Positions 35,101 to 42,772 of a DNA stretch of 64,000 nt are shown here, piece after piece; positions within the stretch are counted from its first letter, which is position 1, and each line of letters begins with the position of its first letter. The position numbers and the translations under genes are program-made. A model generated the notes under the pieces. It worked only from the letters and a program-made list of their open reading frames with translations, was not told where the DNA came from and made no database searches. The stretch spans positions 21,166 to 85,165 of the forward strand of contig JBGCDH010000015.1 of NCBI GenBank assembly GCA_045105235.1, in the 5' to 3' direction. The DNA is from GCA-2684655 sp045105235. GTDB taxonomy: Bacteria; Planctomycetota; UBA1135; UBA2386.

Positions 35101-37392
35101 CGCTGCGGCGAGCTGCTCGGCTGCCGAGAGGCGTGTCGCAGCGATCGCCGGATCGGCGCCGGATCCCGCCGCTGGTGCGGGTGCCTCGCCGATGCGCAGG
35201 CCGAGCGCGTGCAGCGCCAGCTGTTCGTCGCGGTGGAGCTTGGCGAACGGATCCTGCACGGTCCAGTCGCCGGCATCAAAGCTGTCGCCTTCGATCCGCA
35301 CGCCTTCGCCGCGCACGCTGCGCAGTGCCAGCCAGCGCGTGTCGCCGTCGACAAAGCGCAGGTCGCCAAGCGTCACGTCGCAGACCAGCGCTTCTGCCGA
35401 GGTCGTGATTTGCGCGCCGGCGCCGAGGTGGAACGTGCCCGAAGTGAGCTCCGAGCTGATACCCATCGGCTCGAGCCAGGGCGTCAGCGCCTTGAGCGTC
35501 ACGCCCGATGCGTCGAGCTCGAGGTCGGTGTTGAGACCGTCGTCGCGTGGCGTGACGGTCAGCGCGAGGGCGACGCGCTCGGCTGTGTCGGCAACGGAGA
35601 ACGTCGCCCGCAGCGTGCCTGGATCACCGGCTTGACCGATCGTGATCGCATCGGCCTGCACGTCGAGGTCGCGCACCGCAAGCGTCGCTGCCGGCGTGCG
35701 GGTTTCATCGGTCCAGGCCAGATTGACGCCGCTCCAGCGCAGTTCGCGCAGGAAAATCTTGGGCAGAGTGGGAGCTGCGTCGGGGCTGCCTGCTGCGGCG
35801 ACGTCGGCCGCGGGATCTGCTGCGGGCTGCTTGGGCGCCGCTGGCGCTGGCGCGGCCGGCTTCAACCGAAGTCCCGCGAGCAGCATCGAACCGTCGGCCT
35901 GGCTGACGATGGGCAGGCTGGGGCCCTCGATGTGCACCGCGCCAATGGTCATGTCGCCATCGTCGCCGCTGCGGAGATCTTCGATGGCGACGCGCGGCAG
36001 CTCGAGCGGTTCGCCGCCGCCGGCGATCACCAGATCCTTGAGCTCGAACGACATCGTCTCGCCCAGGTTGGCCTGCAGGCCCGCGTCGAGTGAGAGGCCG
36101 CCATCCGGCAGCTCGACGCCGGCAGCGTCGAGCTGAGGCTGGATGCGGTCGCCGGTCAGGCCGGCGATGGACAGCTTTGCCGAGACCGCGCTGCTGCCGT
36201 CGGCACGCTGTTCGAACGTGCCGTCGACGAGCTCGAGCCGCTCGACGATGCGGTCGATGTGCAGGTCGAGCGCGAGTGGCGTCAGCAGGTTGGAGCTGCC
36301 GGCGGCGTCGGCGGCGCCCGTTGCCGGGCTGGCCGAACCGCCGCTGCAGACCGTGGGGCCAAACGTCGTCACCAGTGTCGTGCGCTCGATGCCGTCGAGC
36401 CCTAGGCCCAGGTCGAGCTTGCCGCCAAAGGCCGGCAGGCGCGGCGCGTTCGGCAGCACTTCGGCGGTGATGTTCCCGCCAAGGCGCAGGTCGACGACGT
36501 GCGCGTGGTTGAGGATCTCGTGAACTTCCGGCGGGACTTCGTCGAAGCGGTGCGGTCGGAAGCCGCGCACGGCGCCTTCGAGGCGGGCCTCGGCGCGCTT
36601 GTCCTCGGCTTCGATCTGCAGTTTGACAAAGAGCTCGTCGCAGAGCTGCGGCGCGTGCAGGCGCAGGTGGGCCATGCCGGTTCGATCCGGGAAGCCCACG
36701 TCGGCGACGTCGAGATCGAGCTTGCCGCTGTATTCGGTTGCGGGCGTCGTGCTGGCGTCGACGTAGTCAAACTGCAGGTCGTGCACGCGAACCGACTCGA
36801 CCCATGCGGGCAGCACGAAGCTGAGCGGTGCCTCGTCGTCGGCCACTTCTTCTTCGGGCTCCGGCTCTTCGGGGGGTGCGGGCTCGAGCCAGGCCTTTGG
36901 CAGGCGCAGCGTGCCGTCGGCGTTGCGGTGCATGGTGACGCGCGCGCCGGCCACGTTGGCGTCGACCAAGTGCACCTGGCCGGTGAGCAGCTGCTTCATC
37001 GAGGCGTCGACGAGCACGTCCTGGGCGGTCAGCAGCGGCGGTGCCGTTTCGTCTTCGGCGTCGCGGACCAGCAGGTCTTCGATGTGCAGCGACAGGCCGG
37101 CGATCGACAGCGAATGGCTGCGCCACGACACGGACAGGCCCGCAAAGCCGGCGCCGAAGTTGGCCAGGTGCTCAAGGAACAGCCACAGGCCGAGGCGGGC
37201 GACAACGGCGGTGATCGCCAGCCGCTTGGTCCAGCGCCATAGCCAGCTGCCGCGGCCGCGCTTCTTGGCGGCCTTCTTCGCTTTCTTGGCGGCGCGCTTG
37301 TCGACGGTCGGTGCGCTGCTGGCGCCGCCTGCGTCCATGCTGTCGGCGACGGCGTCTTCGGGCATCGGATCGTTGCTAGGGATGTCGCTCAC
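32107..37392 (-). CDS. Giant AsmA/DUF748-like envelope protein
   Basis: The 1761-residue protein starts with a Lys/Arg-rich cytoplasmic segment (AAKKAKKAAKKRGRGSWLW) and one membrane anchor at about residues 55-75, followed by repetitive beta-rich sequence of the AsmA/DUF748 type (SVSWRSHSLSIAGLSLHIED, LLTAQDVLVDASMKQLLTGQ, FIVRDRSSDSEPEPIVLQ). Pro/Ala-rich linkers occur near residues 500-540, 1000-1020 and 1225-1260. The end is a Glu/Gln/Arg-rich coiled coil (about 1590-1660) and an Arg-rich tail. Relatives (AsmA, TamB, YhdP, DUF748) are bridge-like proteins thought to move lipids between membranes. GTG at 37392 overlaps the preceding lipoprotein stop as GTGA, so the two are coupled. Confidence 0.82.
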   Translation of the reverse strand: MSDIPSNDPMPEDAVADSMDAGGASSAPTVDKRAAKKAKKAAKKRGRGSWLWRWTKRLAITAVVARLGLWLFLEHLANFGAGFAGLSVSWRSHSLSIAGLSLHIEDLLVRDAEDETAPPLLTAQDVLVDASMKQLLTGQVHLVDANVAGARVTMHRNADGTLRLPKAWLEPAPPEEPEPEEEVADDEAPLSFVLPAWVESVRVHDLQFDYVDASTTPATEYSGKLDLDVADVGFPDRTGMAHLRLHAPQLCDELFVKLQIEAEDKRAEARLEGAVRGFRPHRFDEVPPEVHEILNHAHVVDLRLGGNITAEVLPNAPRLPAFGGKLDLGLGLDGIERTTLVTTFGPTVCSGGSASPATGAADAAGSSNLLTPLALDLHIDRIVERLELVDGTFEQRADGSSAVSAKLSIAGLTGDRIQPQLDAAGVELPDGGLSLDAGLQANLGETMSFELKDLVIAGGGEPLELPRVAIEDLRSGDDGDMTIGAVHIEGPSLPIVSQADGSMLLAGLRLKPAAPAPAAPKQPAADPAADVAAAGSPDAAPTLPKIFLRELRWSGVNLAWTDETRTPAATLAVRDLDVQADAITIGQAGDPGTLRATFSVADTAERVALALTVTPRDDGLNTDLELDASGVTLKALTPWLEPMGISSELTSGTFHLGAGAQITTSAEALVCDVTLGDLRFVDGDTRWLALRSVRGEGVRIEGDSFDAGDWTVQDPFAKLHRDEQLALHALGLRIGEAPAPAAGSGADPAIAATRLSAAEQLAAAEQKQTTPKPRRLMPNTNEPLLNHGPIRLEGLAVSWSDASMPDRQFQIGLDAELGANRGGGEALPVRATVRLDRAVRSFTLDAALKLTPALTTLRGALQVRGLVGDELAPLLPPGMACTLVDGRIDADLDARIGLGEDHTELTASMTSFRLRDGEQELFAVDKLIAKLPTLAADEVHLEDLQLTGVRGGITQTADAMLVPGFAIAATPPAAPSAPETPEAPAAQAPAPAAAETEPSPIVAEALTLPRLRLDSLRLGIERFIVRDRSSDSEPEPIVLQAELTLPEPWLGDPTDEEPTPLHLVLAGSVEPFGGQLGADVRVNLFDLQPTFDLVFSLADLDTTKLKDVMPALADSVQGEAEALTLEATLHARLDMKRRDASKLPLGRPFGAEFLVENLALRDARSARSYASIAAIDVIARSIDPRSGTVLLRSIDIEEPKAIAWNDADGTHVAGFLLPPAPAPAEEPAETSDAPTPSDLPANPPKAQPNAPASGSQGEFTVDRLRVMGLQVTYDDATTAPPTHLQLVDTDLQVQRFSTRAMTEARPISFALAVRGGDVELEERIISSSVLSGFIASGAEALVGGGGEHKMEQRPLLDQLLIEGRMQLYPSTLGRVKVALDRLELPAFRGMAKQAGVDLADGLLDLRVRTDLRGYEGIDVESESVFTWLTMTEPPNGPLATYLRLPAPLQAVLFLLRNSDDEQRLPLDLHLPANGVSTGAVASVAVETLVRLISDAVASAGTRAAGALLGASTEVPKVTALTPFQPGANLPDDVDLQPLLDAVRGDPTLAIVLTHELGTADLPHAEALANPAREVIERTIASLQKKRRELEQQREPLANELVALYAAQRQIEALQRQRELNALDQQLGELLTALGEALDQLGDDNPRTAKRRTRRAAQELAEARVEAVAARLEQLLPELGNGRLDLRPGRGVPIAGVDDGGRVTAVIRRRSTQTIADDAPNRARRQADKKPGDQRTSIGSGPEGASPAAQHAPGSRVGETRR

Positions 37393-39035
37393 TTGGCTGC
37401 CTCCTGCTGCAGGTGCTTGCGCAGTGCGCGCCGGCGTGCCTTGCGGTCATCAAATGGTTCGTAATCGGCGATGGTCACGCCTTGCTTGGCAAGCCAAGTT
37501 TGCGCGAGCACACGAATGGCGGCGCTGCGGTCGTTGAGTGCCATCAGGTTTTCTTCGTGCAGGCCAACGGCAAAGTCTTCGGCACCCTTCGCGACCTGCA
37601 GCAAGAGGGCGAGGGTCGTCGCGTCCTCGGCGATGGCTCCGAGCTGGCGCAGCATGGCGGCGCGCATCGCGGGAGTGCGTTCGTCGCGCTCGATGCGCGG
37701 CAGCAGCGCCCGCCAGAGCGTGCGCTCCAGTCGCCATCCGAGGCCTTCCTCGGCGGGGTCGAGGGGTTTCAAGGCCGTGCTCATCGCGATCAGTGCGGCT
37801 TCGTCGGCGGCCAACAGCTGGTCGTCGATACGGGCTAGATGGTGCGGCGCGGTGACGGCGAGCAGCGCGGGGCGCCGGTTGCGTTCGCCCACGGCGCGTT
37901 CGGCGACCTGCCAGGTTTGTGGCTTGGCTTCCGCATCCATGTTTTGCGAACGGTTCTTCTCGGCTACGCGCTGGGCCAGCGCGCGGAAGGTGTCGTCGGC
38001 AAGATCGTTGTCGGGAAGTAGCAGCAGCAGGAAGCCGCCGCCGGTGGGCAGCGTCGTGTCGACTTCTTCGCCTACCGCGGCGGTGCTCTCGCCGCCTTCT
38101 TCGGCGCTGGCGTTGGCGTTGCGATCGGCGTCGCCGGCGGCCGCCGACGGTGGCTCCGTGGGCACGCTGCTCGCCGGCAAGAAGAGCCCGCGGGACTCGG
38201 TCGGCTCCGCGTCGTAGCCGAGGATCAGCTCCTCACGGCCTTGGCCGGATTTTGCGTCGGCCGGGGGGCGAGCGATCCGCATGCTGAGATCGATGGCTTC
38301 GGGGTCGGTGCGCTGGTCGATCAAGGTCGTGCGGATATGCCGGGCGTCCTCGCACAGCTGCAGCACAAGCCGCGGCAGGGCGGTCTGCGGCACGTCGACG
38401 AGCGTCTCGAGGGTGGGTGCGATCAGGGCTTCGCCGGCGCCGAGCAGCTGGTGCGTCGGGTTGGGGTCGCGGCCGAGCTGTGCCGGGTTCTCGATGGTTT
38501 CCTGTGGCGCATGGCCGATGTCGATCGAGCTCGTGAATGGCGTGGTTCGGGCTACTGCCTGGTGCTTTTCGAGCCAGTTCTGCACCTCTTGGTGCTCGAG
38601 CCAGCGCGTGCCGATGGGCAGCTGCGACTTGCCGCGGAACGGCATGCCGCCGTCGCGCACGATGGCGGCGGCGGCGGTCGCGATGCCCGTGCCGCCGGGA
38701 GCCTCGTTGACGGCGTAGAGGCGCAGTCGGTAGGCAAACGACGGCTGGTTCGGGGCGCCTGCGGGAGTCCCTGCGGGAGTCCCTGCGGGAGTGCCTGGCT
38801 GGTTCTCCGTTGGTTTCTCAGCCGGCGCCGGCTTGTCGCCGCTGCCGTGCTCTGCCGCGGCGCCGGCGAGCAGCTCGCGGTAGTCGACGGCGGGGGCGAG
38901 CGCCGGCAGGCCGGGCGGCAGCGGCGGTGGGCCGCCGGCCGATTGGCATCCGGCTACGATCAGGCCGGCCCCGGCTCCGAGAAGGAGCGCGCGGAGGGAA
39001 AGCGAGAGGTTCGCTGGTTGTCGTATCGCTGCCAC
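37389..39035 (-). CDS. Lipoprotein coupled to the AsmA-like gene, unknown function
   Basis: GTG at 39035 is chosen because it gives a good lipoprotein signal: basic N-terminus, hydrophobic ALLLGAGAGLIVAGC, with the lipid-modified Cys at position 30. The frame upstream to 39338 antisense to glnN is not protein-like. The mature protein of about 520 residues starts with Pro-rich sequence and a GTPA repeat, then several mixed segments and a helical C-terminal half (LPRIERDERTPAMRAAMLRQLGAI, SAAIRVLAQTWLAKQGV) reminiscent of HEAT-type repeats. I do not recognise a family. The 4-bp overlap with the giant AsmA-like gene suggests the two act together in the envelope. Confidence 0.75.
   Translation of the reverse strand: MAAIRQPANLSLSLRALLLGAGAGLIVAGCQSAGGPPPLPPGLPALAPAVDYRELLAGAAAEHGSGDKPAPAEKPTENQPGTPAGTPAGTPAGAPNQPSFAYRLRLYAVNEAPGGTGIATAAAAIVRDGGMPFRGKSQLPIGTRWLEHQEVQNWLEKHQAVARTTPFTSSIDIGHAPQETIENPAQLGRDPNPTHQLLGAGEALIAPTLETLVDVPQTALPRLVLQLCEDARHIRTTLIDQRTDPEAIDLSMRIARPPADAKSGQGREELILGYDAEPTESRGLFLPASSVPTEPPSAAAGDADRNANASAEEGGESTAAVGEEVDTTLPTGGGFLLLLLPDNDLADDTFRALAQRVAEKNRSQNMDAEAKPQTWQVAERAVGERNRRPALLAVTAPHHLARIDDQLLAADEAALIAMSTALKPLDPAEEGLGWRLERTLWRALLPRIERDERTPAMRAAMLRQLGAIAEDATTLALLLQVAKGAEDFAVGLHEENLMALNDRSAAIRVLAQTWLAKQGVTIADYEPFDDRKARRRALRKHLQQEAAK
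38761..38796. repeat. 12-bp tandem repeat encoding Gly-Thr-Pro-Ala
   Basis: Three copies of GCGGGAGTCCCT, the last with one change, in frame within the lipoprotein gene; they encode a short GTPA-type linker after the lipid anchor. Confidence 0.8.
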
Positions 39036-39094
39036 AAGCGGCAACCTACGGACGCTGGCGAATGCTGCAACGTGCTGTTCGGCTCTCGATCGGC

Positions 39095-39108
39095 ATTGGC
39101 CCGCCAAT
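39095..39108. promoter_or_regulatory. Operator-like palindrome between the divergent lipoprotein and glnN genes
   Basis: ATTGGC-CC-GCCAAT is a 6-2-6 inverted repeat in the middle of the 199-base divergent gap. It could bind a regulator of either gene. No promoter elements are clear. Confidence 0.3.
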
Positions 39109-39219
39109 CGTGCTGCTGGCGCACGCGACTTTCCGTGGAGCAATCGCCGCAAGGCGCGGGTAGTTTGCGCCGAGATACCTACAGCGCAGGTCCCGCTGAG
39201 GTCGAAATATCCGGTTTCT

Positions 39220-39225
39220 AGGAGG
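39220..39225 (+). promoter_or_regulatory. Shine-Dalgarno site that sets the TTG start of glnN
   Basis: AGGAGG lies nine bases before the TTG at 39235 and no other start codon is within range, so it fixes the unusual initiation codon. Confidence 0.75.
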
Positions 39226-39234
39226 AAATCAGCC

Positions 39235-41409
39235 TTGTCGTCCGCAGCGCGCGTCGCCGCCATCCATCTCATCGCCCGAAAGTCCCCGCACGCCGTGGAG
39301 GCGCGTTCGGGAAGCGTGCCCGACATGTTCGGCGCCAATGTGTTCGGCCTCGATCAGATGCGCGAGCACCTGCCGAACAGCGCCTATCAGGCGCTGAAGT
39401 CGTGCATGGAGCGGGGGCAAAACCTCGACGCGGACTTGGCGGATCTGGTCGCCAACGAGATGAAGCAGTGGGCGATCGAACGCGGCGCCACGCACTTCAC
39501 GCACTGGTTTCAGCCGATGACGGGGGCCACTGCCGAGAAGCACGACAGTTTTATCGACTTCGAAGACGGCAAGCTGCTGATGGACTTCAGCGGCAAGGCT
39601 CTGATCAAGGGCGAGCCGGACGCGAGTTCGTTCCCGAGCGGTGGCCTGCGGGCGACGTTCGAGGCGCGCGGCTACACGGCCTGGGATCCGACCTCACCGG
39701 CATTTATTCGCGAGACCCGCGGCGGTGCGACCCTGTGCGTGCCGACGGCGTTTTGCTCGTGGACCGGCGAGGCGCTCGATGAAAAGACGCCGCTGCTTCG
39801 CAGTGCCGAAGCGCTCAACAAGGCGGCGCTGAAGATGCTGCGGGTGATGGGCGACGAGCGCACCGGCCACGTCTATCCGACGCTCGGCTGCGAGCAGGAG
39901 TACTTCCTGATCGATCGCGACCTCTACGTGCTGCGTCCCGACCTGGTCGCAACCGGCCGCACGCTGTTCGGCGCGAGACCGCCGAAGGGGCAGGAACTCG
40001 AGGACCACTACTTCGGCTCGATCCCGCGCCGGGTCTTGGCCTTTATGCAGGACTCCGAGCAGGAGCTGTGGCGGCTGGGCGTGCCGGTCAAGACGCGTCA
40101 CAACGAGGTCGCGCCGAGCCAGTTTGAGCTGGCGCCGATCTTCGAGCGCACGACGGTGGCCTCCGACCACAACATGCTGACGATGGAAGTGCTCAAGCAG
40201 GTGGCGCAGCGCCACGGCTTCCACTGCTGTCTGCACGAGAAGCCGTATGCCGGCATCAACGGCAGCGGCAAGCACAACAACTGGGCGATGTCGACGGACA
40301 CCGGCGAGAACCTGCTCGAGCCGGGCAAGTCGCCGGAGCAGAACATGCGCTTCATCGTGGTGCTGGCTGCGGTGCTGCGTGCGGTCGATCGCTACGCCGA
40401 CGTCCTGCGCGCGTCGATCGGCACGGCCGGCAACGACCACCGCCTGGGCGCCAACGAAGCACCGCCGGCGATCCTGTCGATCTACCTCGGCGAGCAGTTG
40501 ACCGAGGTCATGGAAGGCCTGATCGACGGCAGCGGCGGCAAGTCGCGCAAGGGCGGCACCATGCAGCTCGGCGTCTCGACGATGCCGGACCTGCCGCGCG
40601 ACGCGACCGACCGCAACCGCACTTCGCCGTTTGCGTTCACGGGCAACAAGTTCGAGTTCCGCGCGGTCGGCTCGACGCAGGCGCCGAGCAAGCCGATGAC
40701 CGTGCTCAACACGATCGTGGCCGACTCGCTTGAGTATCTCGCCGCGGAGATCGAGAAGCGCAACAAGGGTTCGCTCGAAACGGCCGTCAAGGAAGTCGTC
40801 GGCGAGGTGTTCCGCGAACACCAGCGCATCGTCTTCAACGGCAACGGCTACGGCGAAGAGTGGCATGCCGAAGCCGAGAAGCGCGGGCTTGCCAACGTGC
40901 CAAACGCGGTCGATGCGCTGGCGGCATTCGGCGAGAAAAAGAACGTCGAGCTGTTTGATCGGCTGGGCGTGCTGTCGCCGCGCGAGAGTGAATCGCGCAT
41001 GAACATCATGTTTGAGGCCTACAGCAAGGCGATTGCGATCGAGGCGCAGAGCGCGCTTTCGATTGCGCGCACGATGATCCTGCCGGCGGCGCAAAAGACC
41101 CAGCGGGACGTTGCCGACAGCCTGTCGTCGGCCAAGCTGCATGGCCTGCCGGTCGACAAGCAATCCGAGCGCCTGCGCGACATGACGCTGCTGATCGAAG
41201 GGCTCGTGACCTGCATCGATGAGCTCGTGTCGGAGTTTGAGCAGGCCGAGGCGTTTGCCGGCAGCGAAGGCGAGCACGCGCGCAAGTATCGTCGGGACGT
41301 GCGGCCGGCCATGGACCGTCTGCGCGAGCAAGCCGACCAGCTGGAGACGATGACCGACGACGCCTACTGGCCGCTGCCGAAGTATCGCGAACTGCTGTTC
41401 TTGCAGTAG
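39235..41409 (+). CDS. glnN: Glutamine synthetase type III
   Basis: The 724-residue length and motifs are those of GSIII (GlnN), which makes glutamine from glutamate, ammonia and ATP in the cytoplasm. Visible blocks are FGANVFGLDQMREHL at the N-terminus, THFTHWFQPMTGATAEKHDSF, GCEQEYFLID, VKTRHNEVAPSQFELAPIFE, INGSGKHNNWAMSTDTGENLL and GNDHRLGANEAPPAILSIYLG. The start is TTG at 39235, supported by AGGAGG nine bases upstream. No glnB, amtB or ntrC lies beside it. It is divergent from the lipoprotein/AsmA pair, with a small palindrome in between, and convergent with the TlpA-like gene at 41467. Confidence 0.97.
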   Translation: MSSAARVAAIHLIARKSPHAVEARSGSVPDMFGANVFGLDQMREHLPNSAYQALKSCMERGQNLDADLADLVANEMKQWAIERGATHFTHWFQPMTGATAEKHDSFIDFEDGKLLMDFSGKALIKGEPDASSFPSGGLRATFEARGYTAWDPTSPAFIRETRGGATLCVPTAFCSWTGEALDEKTPLLRSAEALNKAALKMLRVMGDERTGHVYPTLGCEQEYFLIDRDLYVLRPDLVATGRTLFGARPPKGQELEDHYFGSIPRRVLAFMQDSEQELWRLGVPVKTRHNEVAPSQFELAPIFERTTVASDHNMLTMEVLKQVAQRHGFHCCLHEKPYAGINGSGKHNNWAMSTDTGENLLEPGKSPEQNMRFIVVLAAVLRAVDRYADVLRASIGTAGNDHRLGANEAPPAILSIYLGEQLTEVMEGLIDGSGGKSRKGGTMQLGVSTMPDLPRDATDRNRTSPFAFTGNKFEFRAVGSTQAPSKPMTVLNTIVADSLEYLAAEIEKRNKGSLETAVKEVVGEVFREHQRIVFNGNGYGEEWHAEAEKRGLANVPNAVDALAAFGEKKNVELFDRLGVLSPRESESRMNIMFEAYSKAIAIEAQSALSIARTMILPAAQKTQRDVADSLSSAKLHGLPVDKQSERLRDMTLLIEGLVTCIDELVSEFEQAEAFAGSEGEHARKYRRDVRPAMDRLREQADQLETMTDDAYWPLPKYRELLFLQ

Positions 41410-41454
41410 CTCGCGGGGGCGGCAGGTGCGGCCGCCGAAACGGGGCGGCGCGAG
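41410..41454. terminator. Candidate terminator after glnN
   Basis: CTCGCG (41410-41415) pairs with CGCGAG (41449-41454) around GC-rich inner complementarity (GGCGGC / GCCGCC). It lies between two convergent genes. No U-tract. Confidence 0.35.
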
Positions 41455-41466
41455 TTCGCGCGCCGG

Positions 41467-42657
41467 CTACTTGCCGATCTTGGGCTTCGGCCGCAGCCGG
41501 ATCGGTGTCGCCGGCTCGAGCGTGCCGGCCACGATCTGCGTGAGCTCCTGCAGCCGATCTGTTTCCCCCCAGAGCTTGCCCTCGGGGTCGATGAGCAGCG
41601 TGTTGGTGGTCCAGCGCAGCTTCCAGCTCTTGGCGGTCTTGGCTTCTGGGTCGATCAGGATCGGGAACGGCAGCTGGCGCCCGTCCCAGTGCTTTTCGCG
41701 GAGGCCGGCTGCGTCGATCTTTTGATCGAGGTCCGCGAGAGATTCGGCCTTGCCGGAATGCAGCAGGACAACGGCATAGGGCGGCTCCTGGTCTGGGTGT
41801 TGCTCGCGCCAGGATTGGTCAAACTCGATCAGGTCGGGATACAAGCGCGAGGGGCTGCTGGATCGGTAGTGCCATACGTCCACCAGCAGCCACTTGCCGC
41901 GGAAGTGCTCGATGCTCGCGTCGGTCAGCGCAATCCCGCGTGCTTCGGTTGCGTGCCACGGCGGCATCGTGCGGCCGCGCATCCGCGTGAGGTTGTTTGC
42001 CGGGATGTCGATGTCGCGCGCCTTGGCGTCTTCGCCTGCGGTCACCATGAAGGCGAACTCGCGTCGGCCAATCTCCTGGCCAAAGGCGCCGTAGAGGTAG
42101 AGGCTGTAGTGGCCAGCCGGCAGGCGAACGTCGACCACGCCCATTTTGGCATGGAAGCGGCCCAAGCGTCGGCCGTCGACGGAGCGCAAATAGCACGTGG
42201 CCGGAACCTCGCGTTCGCCAATCTCGGAGCAGGTGATCGTCGCGCGCATCCTGGCGACGGGTTCGAGCCGGAGTTTGAGTTGGGTTAGGTCGTCGTCCAC
42301 GGTGCCGAGGAACGTGGTCGCATCTTCGCCGTCGGCGCTGAAGACGATCAGCTGCACCTTGCCCTTGCGTGGCTTGATGCGTGCGTCGAACGAGCCATCC
42401 GGAGCGGTCTTGGTGAAGCTCCAGCCGTTTGCTTCTCGCGTCGTGTCGGCTGGCCAGACGTATTGCGAGCCGTAGGCGCTGAGTTGGCTGTGGTCATACC
42501 ACCAGCCGGTGCCGATCCGGGCCTCGGCGACCGGCTGGCCTTGCCGGTCCACGACCGTGCCCTTGATGGCGATGCCTTCGTCCTGCTGCTGCGCCGGGAC
42601 GCTGGCGGCGAGGGTGAGGATGGCTGCCGCGGCGAACCGTTTGGTGGCTCTGTCCAT
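41467..42657 (-). CDS. Exported protein: carboxypeptidase-regulatory-like domain plus cysteine-less TlpA-like domain (copy 1)
   Basis: The 396-residue protein has a signal peptide (KRFAAAAILTLAASVPAQ). Residues about 28-110 form a carboxypeptidase regulatory-like beta domain (IKGTVVDRQGQPVAEARIG, TKTAPDGSFDARI). Residues about 250-385 follow the thioredoxin/TlpA pattern (FRGKWLLVDVWHYRSSSPSR, FPILIDPEAKTAKSWKLRWT, TLLIDPEGKLWGE), but the CxxC site is replaced by RSSSPS, so no disulfide redox chemistry is possible. It is a tandem paralogue of the gene at 42773 with similarity across the whole length. Role unknown; a binding or structural job in the periplasm is inferred. Confidence 0.82.
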   Translation of the reverse strand: MDRATKRFAAAAILTLAASVPAQQQDEGIAIKGTVVDRQGQPVAEARIGTGWWYDHSQLSAYGSQYVWPADTTREANGWSFTKTAPDGSFDARIKPRKGKVQLIVFSADGEDATTFLGTVDDDLTQLKLRLEPVARMRATITCSEIGEREVPATCYLRSVDGRRLGRFHAKMGVVDVRLPAGHYSLYLYGAFGQEIGRREFAFMVTAGEDAKARDIDIPANNLTRMRGRTMPPWHATEARGIALTDASIEHFRGKWLLVDVWHYRSSSPSRLYPDLIEFDQSWREQHPDQEPPYAVVLLHSGKAESLADLDQKIDAAGLREKHWDGRQLPFPILIDPEAKTAKSWKLRWTTNTLLIDPEGKLWGETDRLQELTQIVAGTLEPATPIRLRPKPKIGK

Positions 42658-42772
42658 AGGAAGGAATCGTAGCGGGTCTCGTGTTGTCGGCCTGGCGGGC
42701 CTGTGCCTGCTGCCGCTGTCGCTGTGCCTGCCGCTCCGGCTGGGCGCGGGAATGGCCCGAGAGAAGCTTGTG

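Noticed and set aside
39694..41331. A 545-codon open frame on the minus strand
   Set aside because: Antisense to glutamine synthetase type III, which has all its motifs; composition is Arg/His/Leu-skewed.
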